Shown: positions 36,955-42,610 of the stretch, piece by piece
How positions within the stretch are numbered: the first letter of the stretch is position 1
How the letters are laid out: each line of letters starts with the position of its first letter
Virus record (IMG/VR): IMGVR_UViG_3300035187_002838
Coordinates: 1 to 62,927 of that record
Strand: one strand, 5' to 3'
DNA length: 62,927 nucleotides
Source of the DNA: a virus
Notes under the pieces: model-generated
The model's database searches: none
The model's input: the letters and a program-made list of their open reading frames with translations, nothing else
What the model was told of the DNA's origin: nothing
Translations under genes and position numbers: made by a program

Positions 36955-37215
36955 ATGCTTTCTCACACAGAAGCTTTGTCAAAGCTGAAGACTGTTGAGC
37001 CGTCTGATCTCGTACAAATCAGTACGCGTATTGGAAAATATCTTGGACGGCCGATCTATCCGGCATCGTCGATAGTAATTGAAGAAGTAAGTGACGATGG
37101 CGGCCTTGCCGCTATGGTCAAGATGACTTACAAGGGGGTGCAGGTTTACAATTCCATGGCATATCATCCCACCCTGGCCCAGTGCATTGTCTTCGTTATG
37201 GCAAAGCATTGGTAA
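36955..37215 (+). CDS. Small protein, paralogue A, 86 aa
   Basis: Start at 36955 is favoured by GGAG at 36942-36945; ATG 36940 is an in-frame alternative. The product is a clear paralogue of the gene at 37858: shared L-V-Q-I-S-T-R-I-G-K-Y-L-G, E-V-S-D-D-G-G, V-K-M-T-Y-K, and a common end T-L-A-Q-C-I-x-F-x-M-A-K-H-W. Predicted mixed alpha/beta. No known family. A hammerhead ribozyme begins at the base after the stop in both paralogues. Confidence 0.75.
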   Translation: MLSHTEALSKLKTVEPSDLVQISTRIGKYLGRPIYPASSIVIEEVSDDGGLAAMVKMTYKGVQVYNSMAYHPTLAQCIVFVMAKHW

Positions 37216-37279
37216 GTGAAACTGAAGAGGCTTAAATAATAGCCGAAACCTAGGCCCTTCGGGGCCGATGGTCTTTCAC
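37216..37279 (+). ncRNA. Type I hammerhead ribozyme, copy 1
   Basis: All conserved positions are present. Stem I is GTGAAA (37216-37221) with TTTCAC (37274-37279). CTGAAGA (37222-37228) fits CUGANGA. Stem II is GGCT/AGCC. GAAA is at 37245-37248. Stem III is an interrupted GC helix capped by TTCG. The cleavage triplet GTC is at 37271-37273, so the predicted cut is after C37273. It starts directly after the stop codon of the preceding gene and ends 21 nt before the next start. Confidence 0.93.
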
Positions 37280-37299
37280 AACTTTGAAGGAATCTTCAA

Positions 37300-37605
37300 A
37301 TGAAACGTCAAGGTGCTGTATTTAACAGGCGCGAATTAAAGCGCGCAAGAAATTTAGTAAGGTGGGTTGCAAATGGATGCAACTGGAAAAATCCAGTCAA
37401 CGCAACTTCAATAGCAGCAAAATCGTCTTTAAATAACTATGCAGTTTGCATTGAAGTACTTGGATTTGCAAAGAATCTTGCAAATCAAGGAAACAGTCTT
37501 ATTACGCAATCTATAGCAGGAGCTGCTGTTGATGCCGTTCTTAGAGGAGACTTAGGATGGGCTGATGATTTGATGGACTTTTGGTCTGAACGCGGACTTT
37601 TATAA
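37300..37605 (+). CDS. Hypothetical protein, 101 aa
   Basis: GAAGGA lies 9 nt before the start but falls inside a hairpin (TTTGAAG/CTTCAAA), which could limit translation. The product is predicted helical and basic at the N-terminus (R-R-E-L-K-R-A-R-N-L-V-R-W). It continues with V-A-N-G-C-N-W-K-N-P. No family recognised. The message is predicted to have a new 5' end made by the hammerhead upstream. Confidence 0.7.
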   Translation: MKRQGAVFNRRELKRARNLVRWVANGCNWKNPVNATSIAAKSSLNNYAVCIEVLGFAKNLANQGNSLITQSIAGAAVDAVLRGDLGWADDLMDFWSERGLL

Positions 37606-37614
37606 CCAATGAGA

Positions 37615-37626
37615 TTTTTTTTTTTT
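37615..37626 (+). repeat. Poly-T tract (12 T) before a ribosome binding site
   Basis: An uninterrupted run of 12 T, followed by CAAAGGAG and then the start of the 44-aa gene. No strong hairpin precedes it, so it is not a standard terminator. The T-run plus CAAAGGAG pattern recurs at 38664. Confidence 0.8.
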
Positions 37627-37641
37627 CAAAGGAGTTTTAAA

Positions 37642-37776
37642 ATGAACGCTTATCTGCGTTACATGAAAGCCGAAGCTCGCGCTTATGAGAGCAACAATGT
37701 TTCCAGAATGTTGAAGTTGGCAAGTCTTAAAGCGCGTGCGTACAGTATGTACGGTTTAACTTGTCTTTACTGGTAA
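37642..37776 (+). CDS. Small basic protein, 44 aa
   Basis: AAAGGAG precedes ATG 37642. The product is Tyr-, Ala- and Leu-rich (M-N-A-Y-L-R-Y-M-K-A-E-A-R-A-Y) and ends G-L-T-C-L-Y-W. It lies between a poly-T leader and hammerhead copy 2, whose first base follows the stop codon. The good ribosome binding site and the framing by RNA elements support a real gene. Function unknown. Confidence 0.65.
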   Translation: MNAYLRYMKAEARAYESNNVSRMLKLASLKARAYSMYGLTCLYW

Positions 37777-37837
37777 GTGAAACTGAAGAGACCTTTATGG
37801 TCGAAACCTAGGCTCTTCGGGGCCGATGGTCTTTCAC
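37777..37837 (+). ncRNA. Type I hammerhead ribozyme, copy 2
   Basis: Same architecture as copy 1. Stem II is GACC/GGTC instead of GGCT/AGCC, a compensatory change that keeps pairing, with a TTTAT loop. The stem III CCC becomes CTC, opposite GGG (G-U wobble). Predicted cut after C37831 in GTC. Starts at the base after the preceding stop; the next start is 21 nt after its end. Confidence 0.93.
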
Positions 37838-37857
37838 AAACTTTGAAGGAGTCTTAA

Positions 37858-38130
37858 ATGGAAACTTTTCTCTCTCATGCAGATGCTTTAACAAAGCTGA
37901 AAACTGCGGATCCTTTCTGTCTTGTACAGATTAGTACTCGTATTGGAAAGTATCTAGGAAAGCCTCTTTATCGGACATCATCAATCGTGGTGCACGAGGT
38001 GAGTGACGATGGTGGCATTGCTGCTCAGGTTAAGATGACTTATAAAAGTAAGTCTATCGTTGATCCTGACGGAACGTATACTCCAACCCTCGCACAATGC
38101 ATTGCATTTATCATGGCAAAGCATTGGTAA
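37858..38130 (+). CDS. Small protein, paralogue B, 90 aa
   Basis: GAAGGAG lies 6 nt before the start. Paralogue of the 86-aa gene at 36955, roughly two thirds identical by eye over the aligned length. The differences cluster at the N-terminus and around residue 65, where B has four extra residues (S-I-V-D-P-D-G). Both are followed directly by a hammerhead, so the gene and ribozyme appear to have been duplicated as a unit. Confidence 0.75.
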   Translation: METFLSHADALTKLKTADPFCLVQISTRIGKYLGKPLYRTSSIVVHEVSDDGGIAAQVKMTYKSKSIVDPDGTYTPTLAQCIAFIMAKHW

Positions 38131-38191
38131 GTGAAACTGAAGAGGCTTCATTAGCCGAAACCTAGGCCCTTCGGGGCCGATGGTCTTTCAC
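38131..38191 (+). ncRNA. Type I hammerhead ribozyme, copy 3
   Basis: Core identical to copy 1, with a shorter stem II loop (TCATT). Stem I GTGAAA/TTTCAC, CTGAAGA at 38137-38143, GAAA at 38157-38160, GTC at 38183-38185 with the cut predicted after C38185. The first base follows the stop codon; a CGGAG ribosome binding site follows at 38194. Confidence 0.93.
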
Positions 38192-38206
38192 AACGGAGTT
38201 TTTTGT

Positions 38207-38608
38207 ATGAACGCAACCGCACGGTTCTCTTCCACCTCTCAAAAGGAAGACGGTCTGACTGTTACTGAAAAAACAGTCCTCACGATATGCCCTCCTGGAT
38301 GCTTCAAAGAAGAAGCGGAAGACGATGGTGTGTCTTACAAAAGCATCCTCAAGCTTTCAAATGGAAGCCACTTTCTCGTCTGGGACGAAGTAAAGAAGGA
38401 GGATGGTGTGTGGTTCTACGGATTCCACGAGTTCACTTGGGACTCGGATATCCAATACAACACCCACGTAGGTGGCATCTGCTTCTCAGCAGTTAAGCCA
38501 GGATACATCGAGTGGAATTCCCGTAACTGGGACGTGACTGATAAAGACGTCACGATGGCTGAAGAAAATAAATTCCGCCAAGTCATCCACCGCGTACTAG
38601 GCGGCTGA
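38207..38608 (+). CDS. Hypothetical protein, 133 aa
   Basis: ATG 38207 follows CGGAG with a T-rich spacer. The product is acidic and predicted beta-rich, with several aromatic residues (L-V-W-D-E-V-K-K-E-D-G-V-W-F-Y-G-F-H-E-F-T-W-D). No known family. Base composition is more GC-rich than its surroundings. Its message is expected to begin within hammerhead 3 after cleavage. Confidence 0.7.
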   Translation: MNATARFSSTSQKEDGLTVTEKTVLTICPPGCFKEEAEDDGVSYKSILKLSNGSHFLVWDEVKKEDGVWFYGFHEFTWDSDIQYNTHVGGICFSAVKPGYIEWNSRNWDVTDKDVTMAEENKFRQVIHRVLGG

Positions 38609-38613
38609 TACTT

Positions 38614-38640
38614 AGACCTGAGCAGGTCTTTAAAAGGCTC
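38614..38640 (+). repeat. Spacer repeat R2 (AGACCTGAGCAGGTCT hairpin), copy 1
   Basis: AGACCT-GAGC-AGGTCT hairpin followed by TTAAAAGGCTC. Further copies lie at 40853-40879 and 41469-41495, and a degraded copy lies at 62116-62140. The hairpins lack a direct T tract. They always sit just after a gene. Confidence 0.7.
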
Positions 38641-38663
38641 TGACTGAGCGAGCTGTAGCGTAA

Positions 38664-38681
38664 TTTTTTTTTTTTTTTTTT
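38664..38681 (+). repeat. Poly-T tract (18 T) before a ribosome binding site
   Basis: A run of 18 T followed by CAAAGGAGTG and the start of the 67-aa gene. A short GCTC/GAGC hairpin lies 20 nt upstream, so it could combine weak termination with a leader for the next gene. Confidence 0.8.
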
Positions 38682-38695
38682 CAAAGGAGTGTTAA

Positions 38696-38899
38696 ATGAA
38701 AAAGTTTATGAACTGGTTTAAAAATCTGTTTCAACCGCGGTCTGCGGCAGTTCTCGCCTTGATTGAGCTTGAAGAGTCGAAGCGGCAATTTCTTGTGTAC
38801 AAGGCTTCAGAAGAACAAGGCAAACACCTGGCCAAGTACTACAGCGAAAAGATTAGCAGGCTTGAAGCCTATCTCAAAGGGGACCAAAATGAAAAGTGA
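38696..38899 (+). CDS. Small phage protein, 67 aa
   Basis: Strong AAAGGAG 6 nt upstream. The product starts M-K-K-F-M-N-W-F-K-N-L-F and continues A-L-I-E-L-E-E-S-K-R-Q-F-L, then K-Y-Y-S-E-K-I-S-R-L-E-A-Y-L. I recognise this L-E-E-S-x-R ... R-L-x-x-[YF]-L layout from many small phage proteins; function unknown. Likely one amphipathic helix plus a coiled coil. Confidence 0.7.
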   Translation: MKKFMNWFKNLFQPRSAAVLALIELEESKRQFLVYKASEEQGKHLAKYYSEKISRLEAYLKGDQNEK

Positions 38900-38963
38900 A
38901 GATATTGGACTGATTGTCGTATCTGCAATTGCAATTCTTTTAATGATTACAGGAGTGATTTAA
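38889..38963 (+). CDS. Single-TM mini-protein, 24 aa
   Basis: Starts inside the end of the previous gene and ends in a TAATG overlap with the next. Nearly all of it is one hydrophobic helix (L-I-V-V-S-A-I-A-I-L-L-M-I-T-G-V-I). The overlaps on both sides suggest translational coupling, but the length makes the call uncertain. Confidence 0.45.
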   Translation: MKSEDIGLIVVSAIAILLMITGVI

Positions 38964-39106
38964 TGGTCACATTTGGGAAGTTCAAGTGGCCAGTGAGCAT
39001 CGTGAGTTACGCGCAGGAAAGCCACATGCGCAATCCCGCGTATTACCACATGTCTTTGGAGGAAATCCTCCATAAGTTTTACAGCACTTATAAGAGAGCT
39101 GTTTAA
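38963..39106 (+). CDS. Hypothetical protein, 47 aa
   Basis: TAATG start coupled to the mini-protein; AGGAG at 38951-38955 is suitably placed. Contains Y-A-Q-E-S-H-M-R-N-P-A-Y-Y-H-M-S-L-E-E-I-L. No family recognised. Followed immediately by the two-hairpin spacer repeat. Confidence 0.6.
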   Translation: MVTFGKFKWPVSIVSYAQESHMRNPAYYHMSLEEILHKFYSTYKRAV

Positions 39107-39108
39107 CC

Positions 39109-39162
39109 CATTTAGAAGCCATTAGAGATAGTGGCTTCAATAATGTGTTAATTTTGACACAG
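39109..39162 (+). repeat. Two-hairpin spacer repeat R3, copy 1
   Basis: CATTTA, then a GAAGCCA/TGGCTTC hairpin, AATAA, and a TGTGT/ACACA hairpin, followed by GACTTTGAAAGGACT with the ribosome binding site of the next gene. Found at the same place between genes three times. In this copy the loops differ (GAGAT, AATTTTG) while the stems are kept. Confidence 0.8.
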
Positions 39163-39181
39163 ACTTTGAAAGGACTTTGAA

Positions 39182-39580
39182 ATGAAACATTTTCCATTGA
39201 GCTTGCCGCAAGAGATCGAGCTTATTGCGCAATTGCACCTTACTGGATCGCGGTACTTTGGAACTGCAAGACCTGTTTCTGACTGGGACTTTATTGTAGA
39301 TTCTGCGTCCAACGAAGTGATTTTAGCGTTATTTCGAAGGCACAAAGCCTACCTTATTGGCTCATATGCCATCGAGACTGGAGGCCAAGTTTGGCGTTGG
39401 GATTATGAGGCTCAACAAACCCATATCGACTTCCAGATCGTTCCAAATATAGCTTGGAAGCTCCGAGCGCAAGCTTGGATCAAAGCTATGTTGGATGAAG
39501 GGTTTTGCTTTCCAGACTCAAAAGTAAAAAGAAATAAGATTTGGGAGGCTGCTTTTAAGGCGTCAGAAGACCACGGTTAA
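39182..39580 (+). CDS. Nucleotidyltransferase-like protein, 132 aa
   Basis: Carries the minimal polymerase-beta-type nucleotidyltransferase signature: L-T-G-S-R-Y-F-G-T-A-R-P-V-S-D-W-D-F, with G-S followed by the D-x-D metal pair. A third acidic strand, T-H-I-D-F-Q-I-V, follows near residue 85. Such small enzymes may modify RNA or protein. The phage encodes a second, larger relative at 58832. Confidence 0.7.
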   Translation: MKHFPLSLPQEIELIAQLHLTGSRYFGTARPVSDWDFIVDSASNEVILALFRRHKAYLIGSYAIETGGQVWRWDYEAQQTHIDFQIVPNIAWKLRAQAWIKAMLDEGFCFPDSKVKRNKIWEAAFKASEDHG

Positions 39581-39587
39581 CTTAACT

Positions 39588-39641
39588 CATTTAGAAGCCA
39601 TTAGAAATAGTGGCTTCACTAATGTGTTAATGGTAACACAG
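39588..39641 (+). repeat. Two-hairpin spacer repeat R3, copy 2
   Basis: Same stems as copy 1 (GAAGCCA/TGGCTTC; TGTGTTA/TAACACA), again just after a stop codon and 18 nt before the next start. Confidence 0.8.
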
Positions 39642-39658
39642 ACTTTGAAAGGACTGAA

Positions 39659-39934
39659 ATGTTCTTGCATGTTTTCTATAACGGTAATGTTGATGTGAAA
39701 GAATTTAGTCTTCCACATGAGGCTTGGAATGCGCTGTATAAGCGTATGGAAGAGCTGTCGACAGAAGAAGTTTATGCGAAACTTTCTAATCAACCTGCAG
39801 AGGCTAATCCTTTTTTCTGGAGAAAAATTACGAAAGATCGTACTTCGCATCTTTCTATGAATCAAAAATATTTGCGAGGAATTAAAATTCTTCAGCAAGG
39901 AATTGATTCTTGGTATAACTCGAAAGGATTTTGA
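39659..39934 (+). CDS. Hypothetical protein, 91 aa
   Basis: AAAGGAC upstream of the start. The N-terminus is beta-like (M-F-L-H-V-F-Y-N-G-N-V-D-V-K-E-F). The middle is helical (A-L-Y-K-R-M-E-E-L-S-T-E-E-V-Y-A). Ends I-D-S-W-Y-N-S-K-G-F. No family recognised. Confidence 0.65.
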   Translation: MFLHVFYNGNVDVKEFSLPHEAWNALYKRMEELSTEEVYAKLSNQPAEANPFFWRKITKDRTSHLSMNQKYLRGIKILQQGIDSWYNSKGF

Positions 39935-39935
39935 A

Positions 39936-40151
39936 ATGGGTACTATTGACAGAGCAACTGCTGAAAAGATTCGTAGCGGGGCGCTATCCCAGGTATCGAT
40001 CCAATATATTATAGAATATAATAACATGTTTAATGGAGGTCTCGCCTATGGGTGTATCGGCTGGAGAGAAAACAAACGGAGATATCACGAATCTCCAGCC
40101 TGTATCAATCCGAGGCTTTGGTGGTCTAACCCTAAAGCTGAACCTTTTTGA
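39936..40151 (+). CDS. Hypothetical protein, 71 aa
   Basis: ATG 39936 is 1 nt after the preceding stop, with AAAGGA inside the upstream gene. N-terminus G-T-I-D-R-A-T-A-E-K-I-R-S-G-A-L could be a small DNA-binding helix. The C-terminus is Trp/Pro-rich (N-P-R-L-W-W-S-N-P-K). Function unknown. Confidence 0.6.
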   Translation: MGTIDRATAEKIRSGALSQVSIQYIIEYNNMFNGGLAYGCIGWRENKRRYHESPACINPRLWWSNPKAEPF

Positions 40152-40163
40152 AAGGACTTGACA

Positions 40164-40418
40164 ATGAATGCTGAAATCAAGTTGGCTGCTGAAACACTAG
40201 CCACGCATACTATTGAGTTTCATTTGGCAGCCTTTAATCTGCAAAAGGCTCGAGCCGAGCACTTCGGGATGCCTGGTGAGACTCGTTCTCCTGTGACTCG
40301 TTATCCTGCTGTGATTCGCGAGCTGGAGGATGATCGTATAGATTCCTATCATCGCATGGCTAGTGCTCAAGATGCTCTTAGTGCCATGTGCAGAGAGTAC
40401 GCCAAACTTAACTTTTGA
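40164..40418 (+). CDS. Hypothetical helical protein, 84 aa
   Basis: AAAGGA lies 7 nt before ATG 40164. Predicted two long helices (A-A-E-T-L-A-T-H-T-I-E-F-H-L-A-A-F-N-L and D-R-I-D-S-Y-H-R-M-A-S-A-Q-D-A-L) joined by a Pro-rich turn. No family recognised. Confidence 0.65.
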   Translation: MNAEIKLAAETLATHTIEFHLAAFNLQKARAEHFGMPGETRSPVTRYPAVIRELEDDRIDSYHRMASAQDALSAMCREYAKLNF

Positions 40419-40428
40419 AGGAGTTATC

Positions 40429-40560
40429 ATGTACCGTGTGTGGATTCCTATGATTCAAAAGTGGATCGAGAATGTGCCTGTGACAGAGGCAGTAGTATAT
40501 AAGGAAGAGGGCTACAAAGTTCTTCGTATGGATCTTCCGTACGAAACTCCTCCGCGCTAA
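40429..40560 (+). CDS. Small protein, 43 aa
   Basis: GAAGGAG precedes ATG 40429. Sequence M-Y-R-V-W-I-P-M-I-Q-K-W-I-E-N-V-P-V and end L-P-Y-E-T-P-P-R suggest a small beta-hairpin protein. Followed by R3 copy 3. Confidence 0.6.
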   Translation: MYRVWIPMIQKWIENVPVTEAVVYKEEGYKVLRMDLPYETPPR

Positions 40561-40565
40561 GAACG

Positions 40566-40620
40566 CATTTAGAAGCCATTAGAAATAGTGGCTTCAATAA
40601 TGTGTTAATGGTTAACACAG
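40566..40620 (+). repeat. Two-hairpin spacer repeat R3, copy 3
   Basis: GAAGCCA/TGGCTTC then TGTGTTAA/TTAACACA. Followed by a GCCC/GGGC mini-hairpin and AAGGAGG of the next gene. Confidence 0.8.
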
Positions 40621-40647
40621 AAACGCCCAAGTGGGCAAGGAGGTTCC

Positions 40648-40776
40648 GTGGAAGTAGTTGTAATCGCGGTATTCTCGTTTGGTGTCCTTAGGATTCTGAC
40701 AAAGAGTCCTAGGACTACTATCAGTGAACTCTCTGGCGAGGAGGGTTTTCTCAGCGCTCGCACACAATCTGTGTAG
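40648..40776 (+). CDS. Possible small membrane protein, GTG start, 42 aa
   Basis: The best evidence is a perfect AAGGAGG at 40638-40644 followed by GTG at 40648. The first 17 residues are hydrophobic (E-V-V-V-I-A-V-F-S-F-G-V-L-R-I-L). The remainder is polar. The short spacing is acceptable. No family recognised. Confidence 0.5.
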   Translation: MEVVVIAVFSFGVLRILTKSPRTTISELSGEEGFLSARTQSV

Positions 40777-40967
40777 AGCACTCTATCATACCATCCAAAA
40801 GGTGGTATGTTATGAGTGTTTTAATTCAAGGCCTACGAAGGCCGATGATAAGAGACCCGAGCAGGTCTTAAAAAGGCTCATTTATCATATAAGAAACTGC
40901 GGAAAAAGCGGTATCTTATATGATAAGCAATAGGGCTTATCAACAACATTAACCAAAGGAGTTAAAA
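40777..40967 (+). other. Structured spacer with long hairpins, R2 copy 2 and R1 copy 2
   Basis: A gene-free 190-nt spacer. First hairpin: CACTC and ATACCA at 40778-40796 pair with TGGTAT and GAGTG near 40802-40818. R2 copy 2 follows (40853-40879, AGACCC-GAGC-AGGTCT). Then TTATCATATAAGA pairs with TCTTATATGATAA over 13 bp (40882-40926), with an inner ACTGC/GCGGT stem made by R1. The spacer ends with AAAGGAG of the next gene. Confidence 0.6.
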
Positions 40968-41312
40968 ATGTTGTTGAATCTTACACCGCATACGATTGTG
41001 GTGAGGCTCTCAGATGGCGGAGAACACGTGTTCTCTCCGTTCGGCCAAACGGCTCGTGTGCAAATGATGCATGAGCCTGTAGAGAGCAGTTTCCCCTTTC
41101 CTGTCGTCACTCGCTTTGCGAGTACGATAGTTGAGGGCCTGCAGTATGACGAGCAAGGCAGGATTCTTCCGTGTCTTGTTTCGTCCATGGTTCTGGATGC
41201 CCTTCCTAAGGGTACCCAGAACGTGTATGCCCCGGATGCGGGGCCAACGGCCATTCGGGAGAATGGTCAAATCGTCGCGGTAACGCGGCTTATTCAAAAG
41301 GAGGGGTTGTGA
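40968..41312 (+). CDS. Conserved phage protein with LTPH start, 114 aa
   Basis: CAAAGGAG precedes ATG. The opening L-N-L-T-P-H-T-I-V-V-R, followed by F-S-P-F-G-Q-T-A-R-V, and the later Y-A-P-D-A-G-P-T-A-I-R-E-N-G-Q-I-V-A-V-T-R resemble a small beta-rich protein family found in many phages of Proteobacteria and Actinobacteria. Function unknown. GC-rich relative to neighbours. Confidence 0.7.
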   Translation: MLLNLTPHTIVVRLSDGGEHVFSPFGQTARVQMMHEPVESSFPFPVVTRFASTIVEGLQYDEQGRILPCLVSSMVLDALPKGTQNVYAPDAGPTAIRENGQIVAVTRLIQKEGL

Positions 41313-41461
41313 AAAAACCCGAACAGATGCAAGCCGAGCAGCTTGCCAAGAACCAAGCCACAAGGGCTTGGGCTGCTTCGAATGGGGTGGGCTCTAAGCC
41401 TGCTTCGTTCCCCGAGATTTCTCGGGCACCGGTTAAGAGCCGGAAGAACATCAAGCGTTGA
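41309..41461 (+). CDS. Small basic protein, GTG start, 50 aa
   Basis: GTG 41309 overlaps the previous stop (GTGA) and has GGAGGGG directly upstream. Sequence K-K-P-E-Q-M-Q-A-E-Q-L-A-K-N-Q-A-T-R-A-W and then K-P-A-S-F-P-E-I-S-R-A-P-V-K. The reading frame is GC-rich like its neighbour, and the overlap makes it convincing. Function unknown. Confidence 0.7.
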   Translation: MKKPEQMQAEQLAKNQATRAWAASNGVGSKPASFPEISRAPVKSRKNIKR

Positions 41462-41468
41462 TGTTCAA

Positions 41469-41540
41469 AGACCTGAGCAGGTCTTTAAAAGGCTCAAAAG
41501 TGTCCGCATAAAAATGCGGAAAAAGTGGTATCTTATATGA
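41469..41540 (+). repeat. R2 copy 3 and R1 copy 3
   Basis: R2 hairpin AGACCT-GAGC-AGGTCT at 41469-41484 with TTTAAAAGGCTC, then CCGCAT/ATGCGG with R1 (41515-41540). Together they repeat the R2-R1 order seen at 40853-40928, so the two elements form a composite repeat. Confidence 0.7.
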
Positions 41541-41559
41541 AAGGAGAAATCCCTATCAA

Positions 41560-42045
41560 GAGAACTGTGTGTTGAGTAGCGGAACACAGACTCTGTAAAA
41601 GTTAGCTATCGAGTAGTGACGTAATCACTCAGCCAATAAGTCAAAGCTGTCAAAGAGGACGATTCTACTCACGTTGTAAGATCGCGGGTCATGCCTATAC
41701 CCGATCGCATCAAATAGGAACCCATCTGAAATATGGTGGGACCACTTAAGCATCTTTAATCGGGTGCTTAAATGGTCTGACTGGGCTGGATAATGCCGAA
41801 TTTATCCTAGGTATAGAACACCGAACATGTACGTTGTTTCAGTCTATTGGAACAAGCCGGAGTAACGTAACCGGCAACCCTTTAGCAGCGGGGAAAAGCT
41901 AGCTATGAACAACTCAGTGTTGTTCCGTAAAGACTACGAAATGTCGAGCGACAGCTGCAACATCGCTTAATCAAGCGCAGCAACACCCAGCGAGTATGGT
42001 GTATAAAAACATCTTGTGAGAATCGAATGCCGAATCGATTCGAAA
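41560..42045 (+). ncRNA. Candidate large ornate noncoding RNA, about 490 nt
   Basis: No plausible gene is present (no frame with a ribosome binding site or family), while hairpins are dense. Perfect or near-perfect stems include 41565-41570 with 41584-41589, 41615-41619 with 41625-41629, 41685-41689 with 41699-41703, 41746-41753 with 41764-41771, 41788-41793 with 41802-41807, 41856-41860 with 41871-41875, 41907-41913 with 41919-41925, 41964-41968 with 41973-41977, and 42020-42026 with 42035-42041. Size and density recall the large phage RNAs GOLLD and ROOL. I cannot match it to their consensus from memory, so class is open. It is not tRNA-like. Confidence 0.65.
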
Positions 42046-42096
42046 TTTAAGCAGGCATCAAATTGGTCTTCAAATCAGTTCTTGAAAGGAACTATC

Positions 42097-42549
42097 ATGC
42101 GTGCTATTCAAGTTCTCCATTTCATTGTCAATGTCATTGTGAACTTCTTTATGGGAGTTCTCATTGGGTTGGCGGCCGTCAAGGTCTTTGCCCTGACGGG
42201 CTTGGCCTTGTCTTCAGGCTTTGGCTTGATCGTCTACCTGGCGCTTGCGTTCGCTGCAATGATTGCAGCCGGTACGATCGCTCAGGTGTACGATCGCGAA
42301 ATCGCCGCTTTCAGCGTCTATATTACTGGCGCGTTGATTGCGATCGCTGGCCTTGCTAGTCTCCCCATTCTGGCGCTGATTTCAGTTGCCTCTATGGTCA
42401 TCGGCTATGCTATCATGGCTGTTGGCCTTGTGGCTGGCATCACCCTTGTAGGTTTCTACAAGGCAAAGGATGCCGTCACAAGGGTTGTCAGCAATGTCAA
42501 GGCTTTCTTTAAGAAGGCTAAGAACAAGCTGACCCCGGCCCTGGCCTAA
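42097..42549 (+). CDS. Multi-pass membrane protein, 150 aa
   Basis: GAAAGGA precedes ATG 42097. Residues 5-125 are almost entirely hydrophobic and contain about four TM helices (V-L-H-F-I-V-N-V-I-V-N-F-F-M-G-V-L, A-L-A-F-A-A-M-I-A-A-G-T-I-A and others). The C-terminal tail is basic and helical. The gene is GC-rich and strongly codon-biased, so it is probably well expressed. Possibly acts on the host envelope, for example in superinfection exclusion or as an extra holin; this is not shown. Confidence 0.7.
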   Translation: MRAIQVLHFIVNVIVNFFMGVLIGLAAVKVFALTGLALSSGFGLIVYLALAFAAMIAAGTIAQVYDREIAAFSVYITGALIAIAGLASLPILALISVASMVIGYAIMAVGLVAGITLVGFYKAKDAVTRVVSNVKAFFKKAKNKLTPALA

Positions 42550-42559
42550 AAGAAAGAAT

Positions 42560-42608
42560 AAGGGGCACCCTAAAAAGTGCCCCTTATCTTTTTCTTTTTT
42601 TTTTTTTT
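42560..42608 (+). terminator. Intrinsic terminator with long T tracts
   Basis: AAGGGGCAC (42560-42568) pairs with GTGCCCCTT (42577-42585), followed by ATCTTTTTC and 14 further T (42595-42608). The next start codon comes only 3 nt after the T run. Confidence 0.9.
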
Positions 42609-42610
42609 CA

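Noticed and set aside
37216-38191. CRISPR array suggested by three similar spaced repeats
   Set aside because: The repeats fold as hammerheads, are separated by genes of different length, and lack direct repeat/spacer regularity.
39576-39590. Fifth copy of the promoter-like motif (GGTTAACTTAACTC)
   Set aside because: It shares GTTAACTTAAC with copy 4, but lacks the CCC flanks and the AGC lead and sits within a stop codon context.
41560-42045. Cluster of tRNA genes in the gene-free region
   Set aside because: None of the hairpins shows tRNA D-arm or T-arm consensus (no GGTTCAA-type loop with partner stem).
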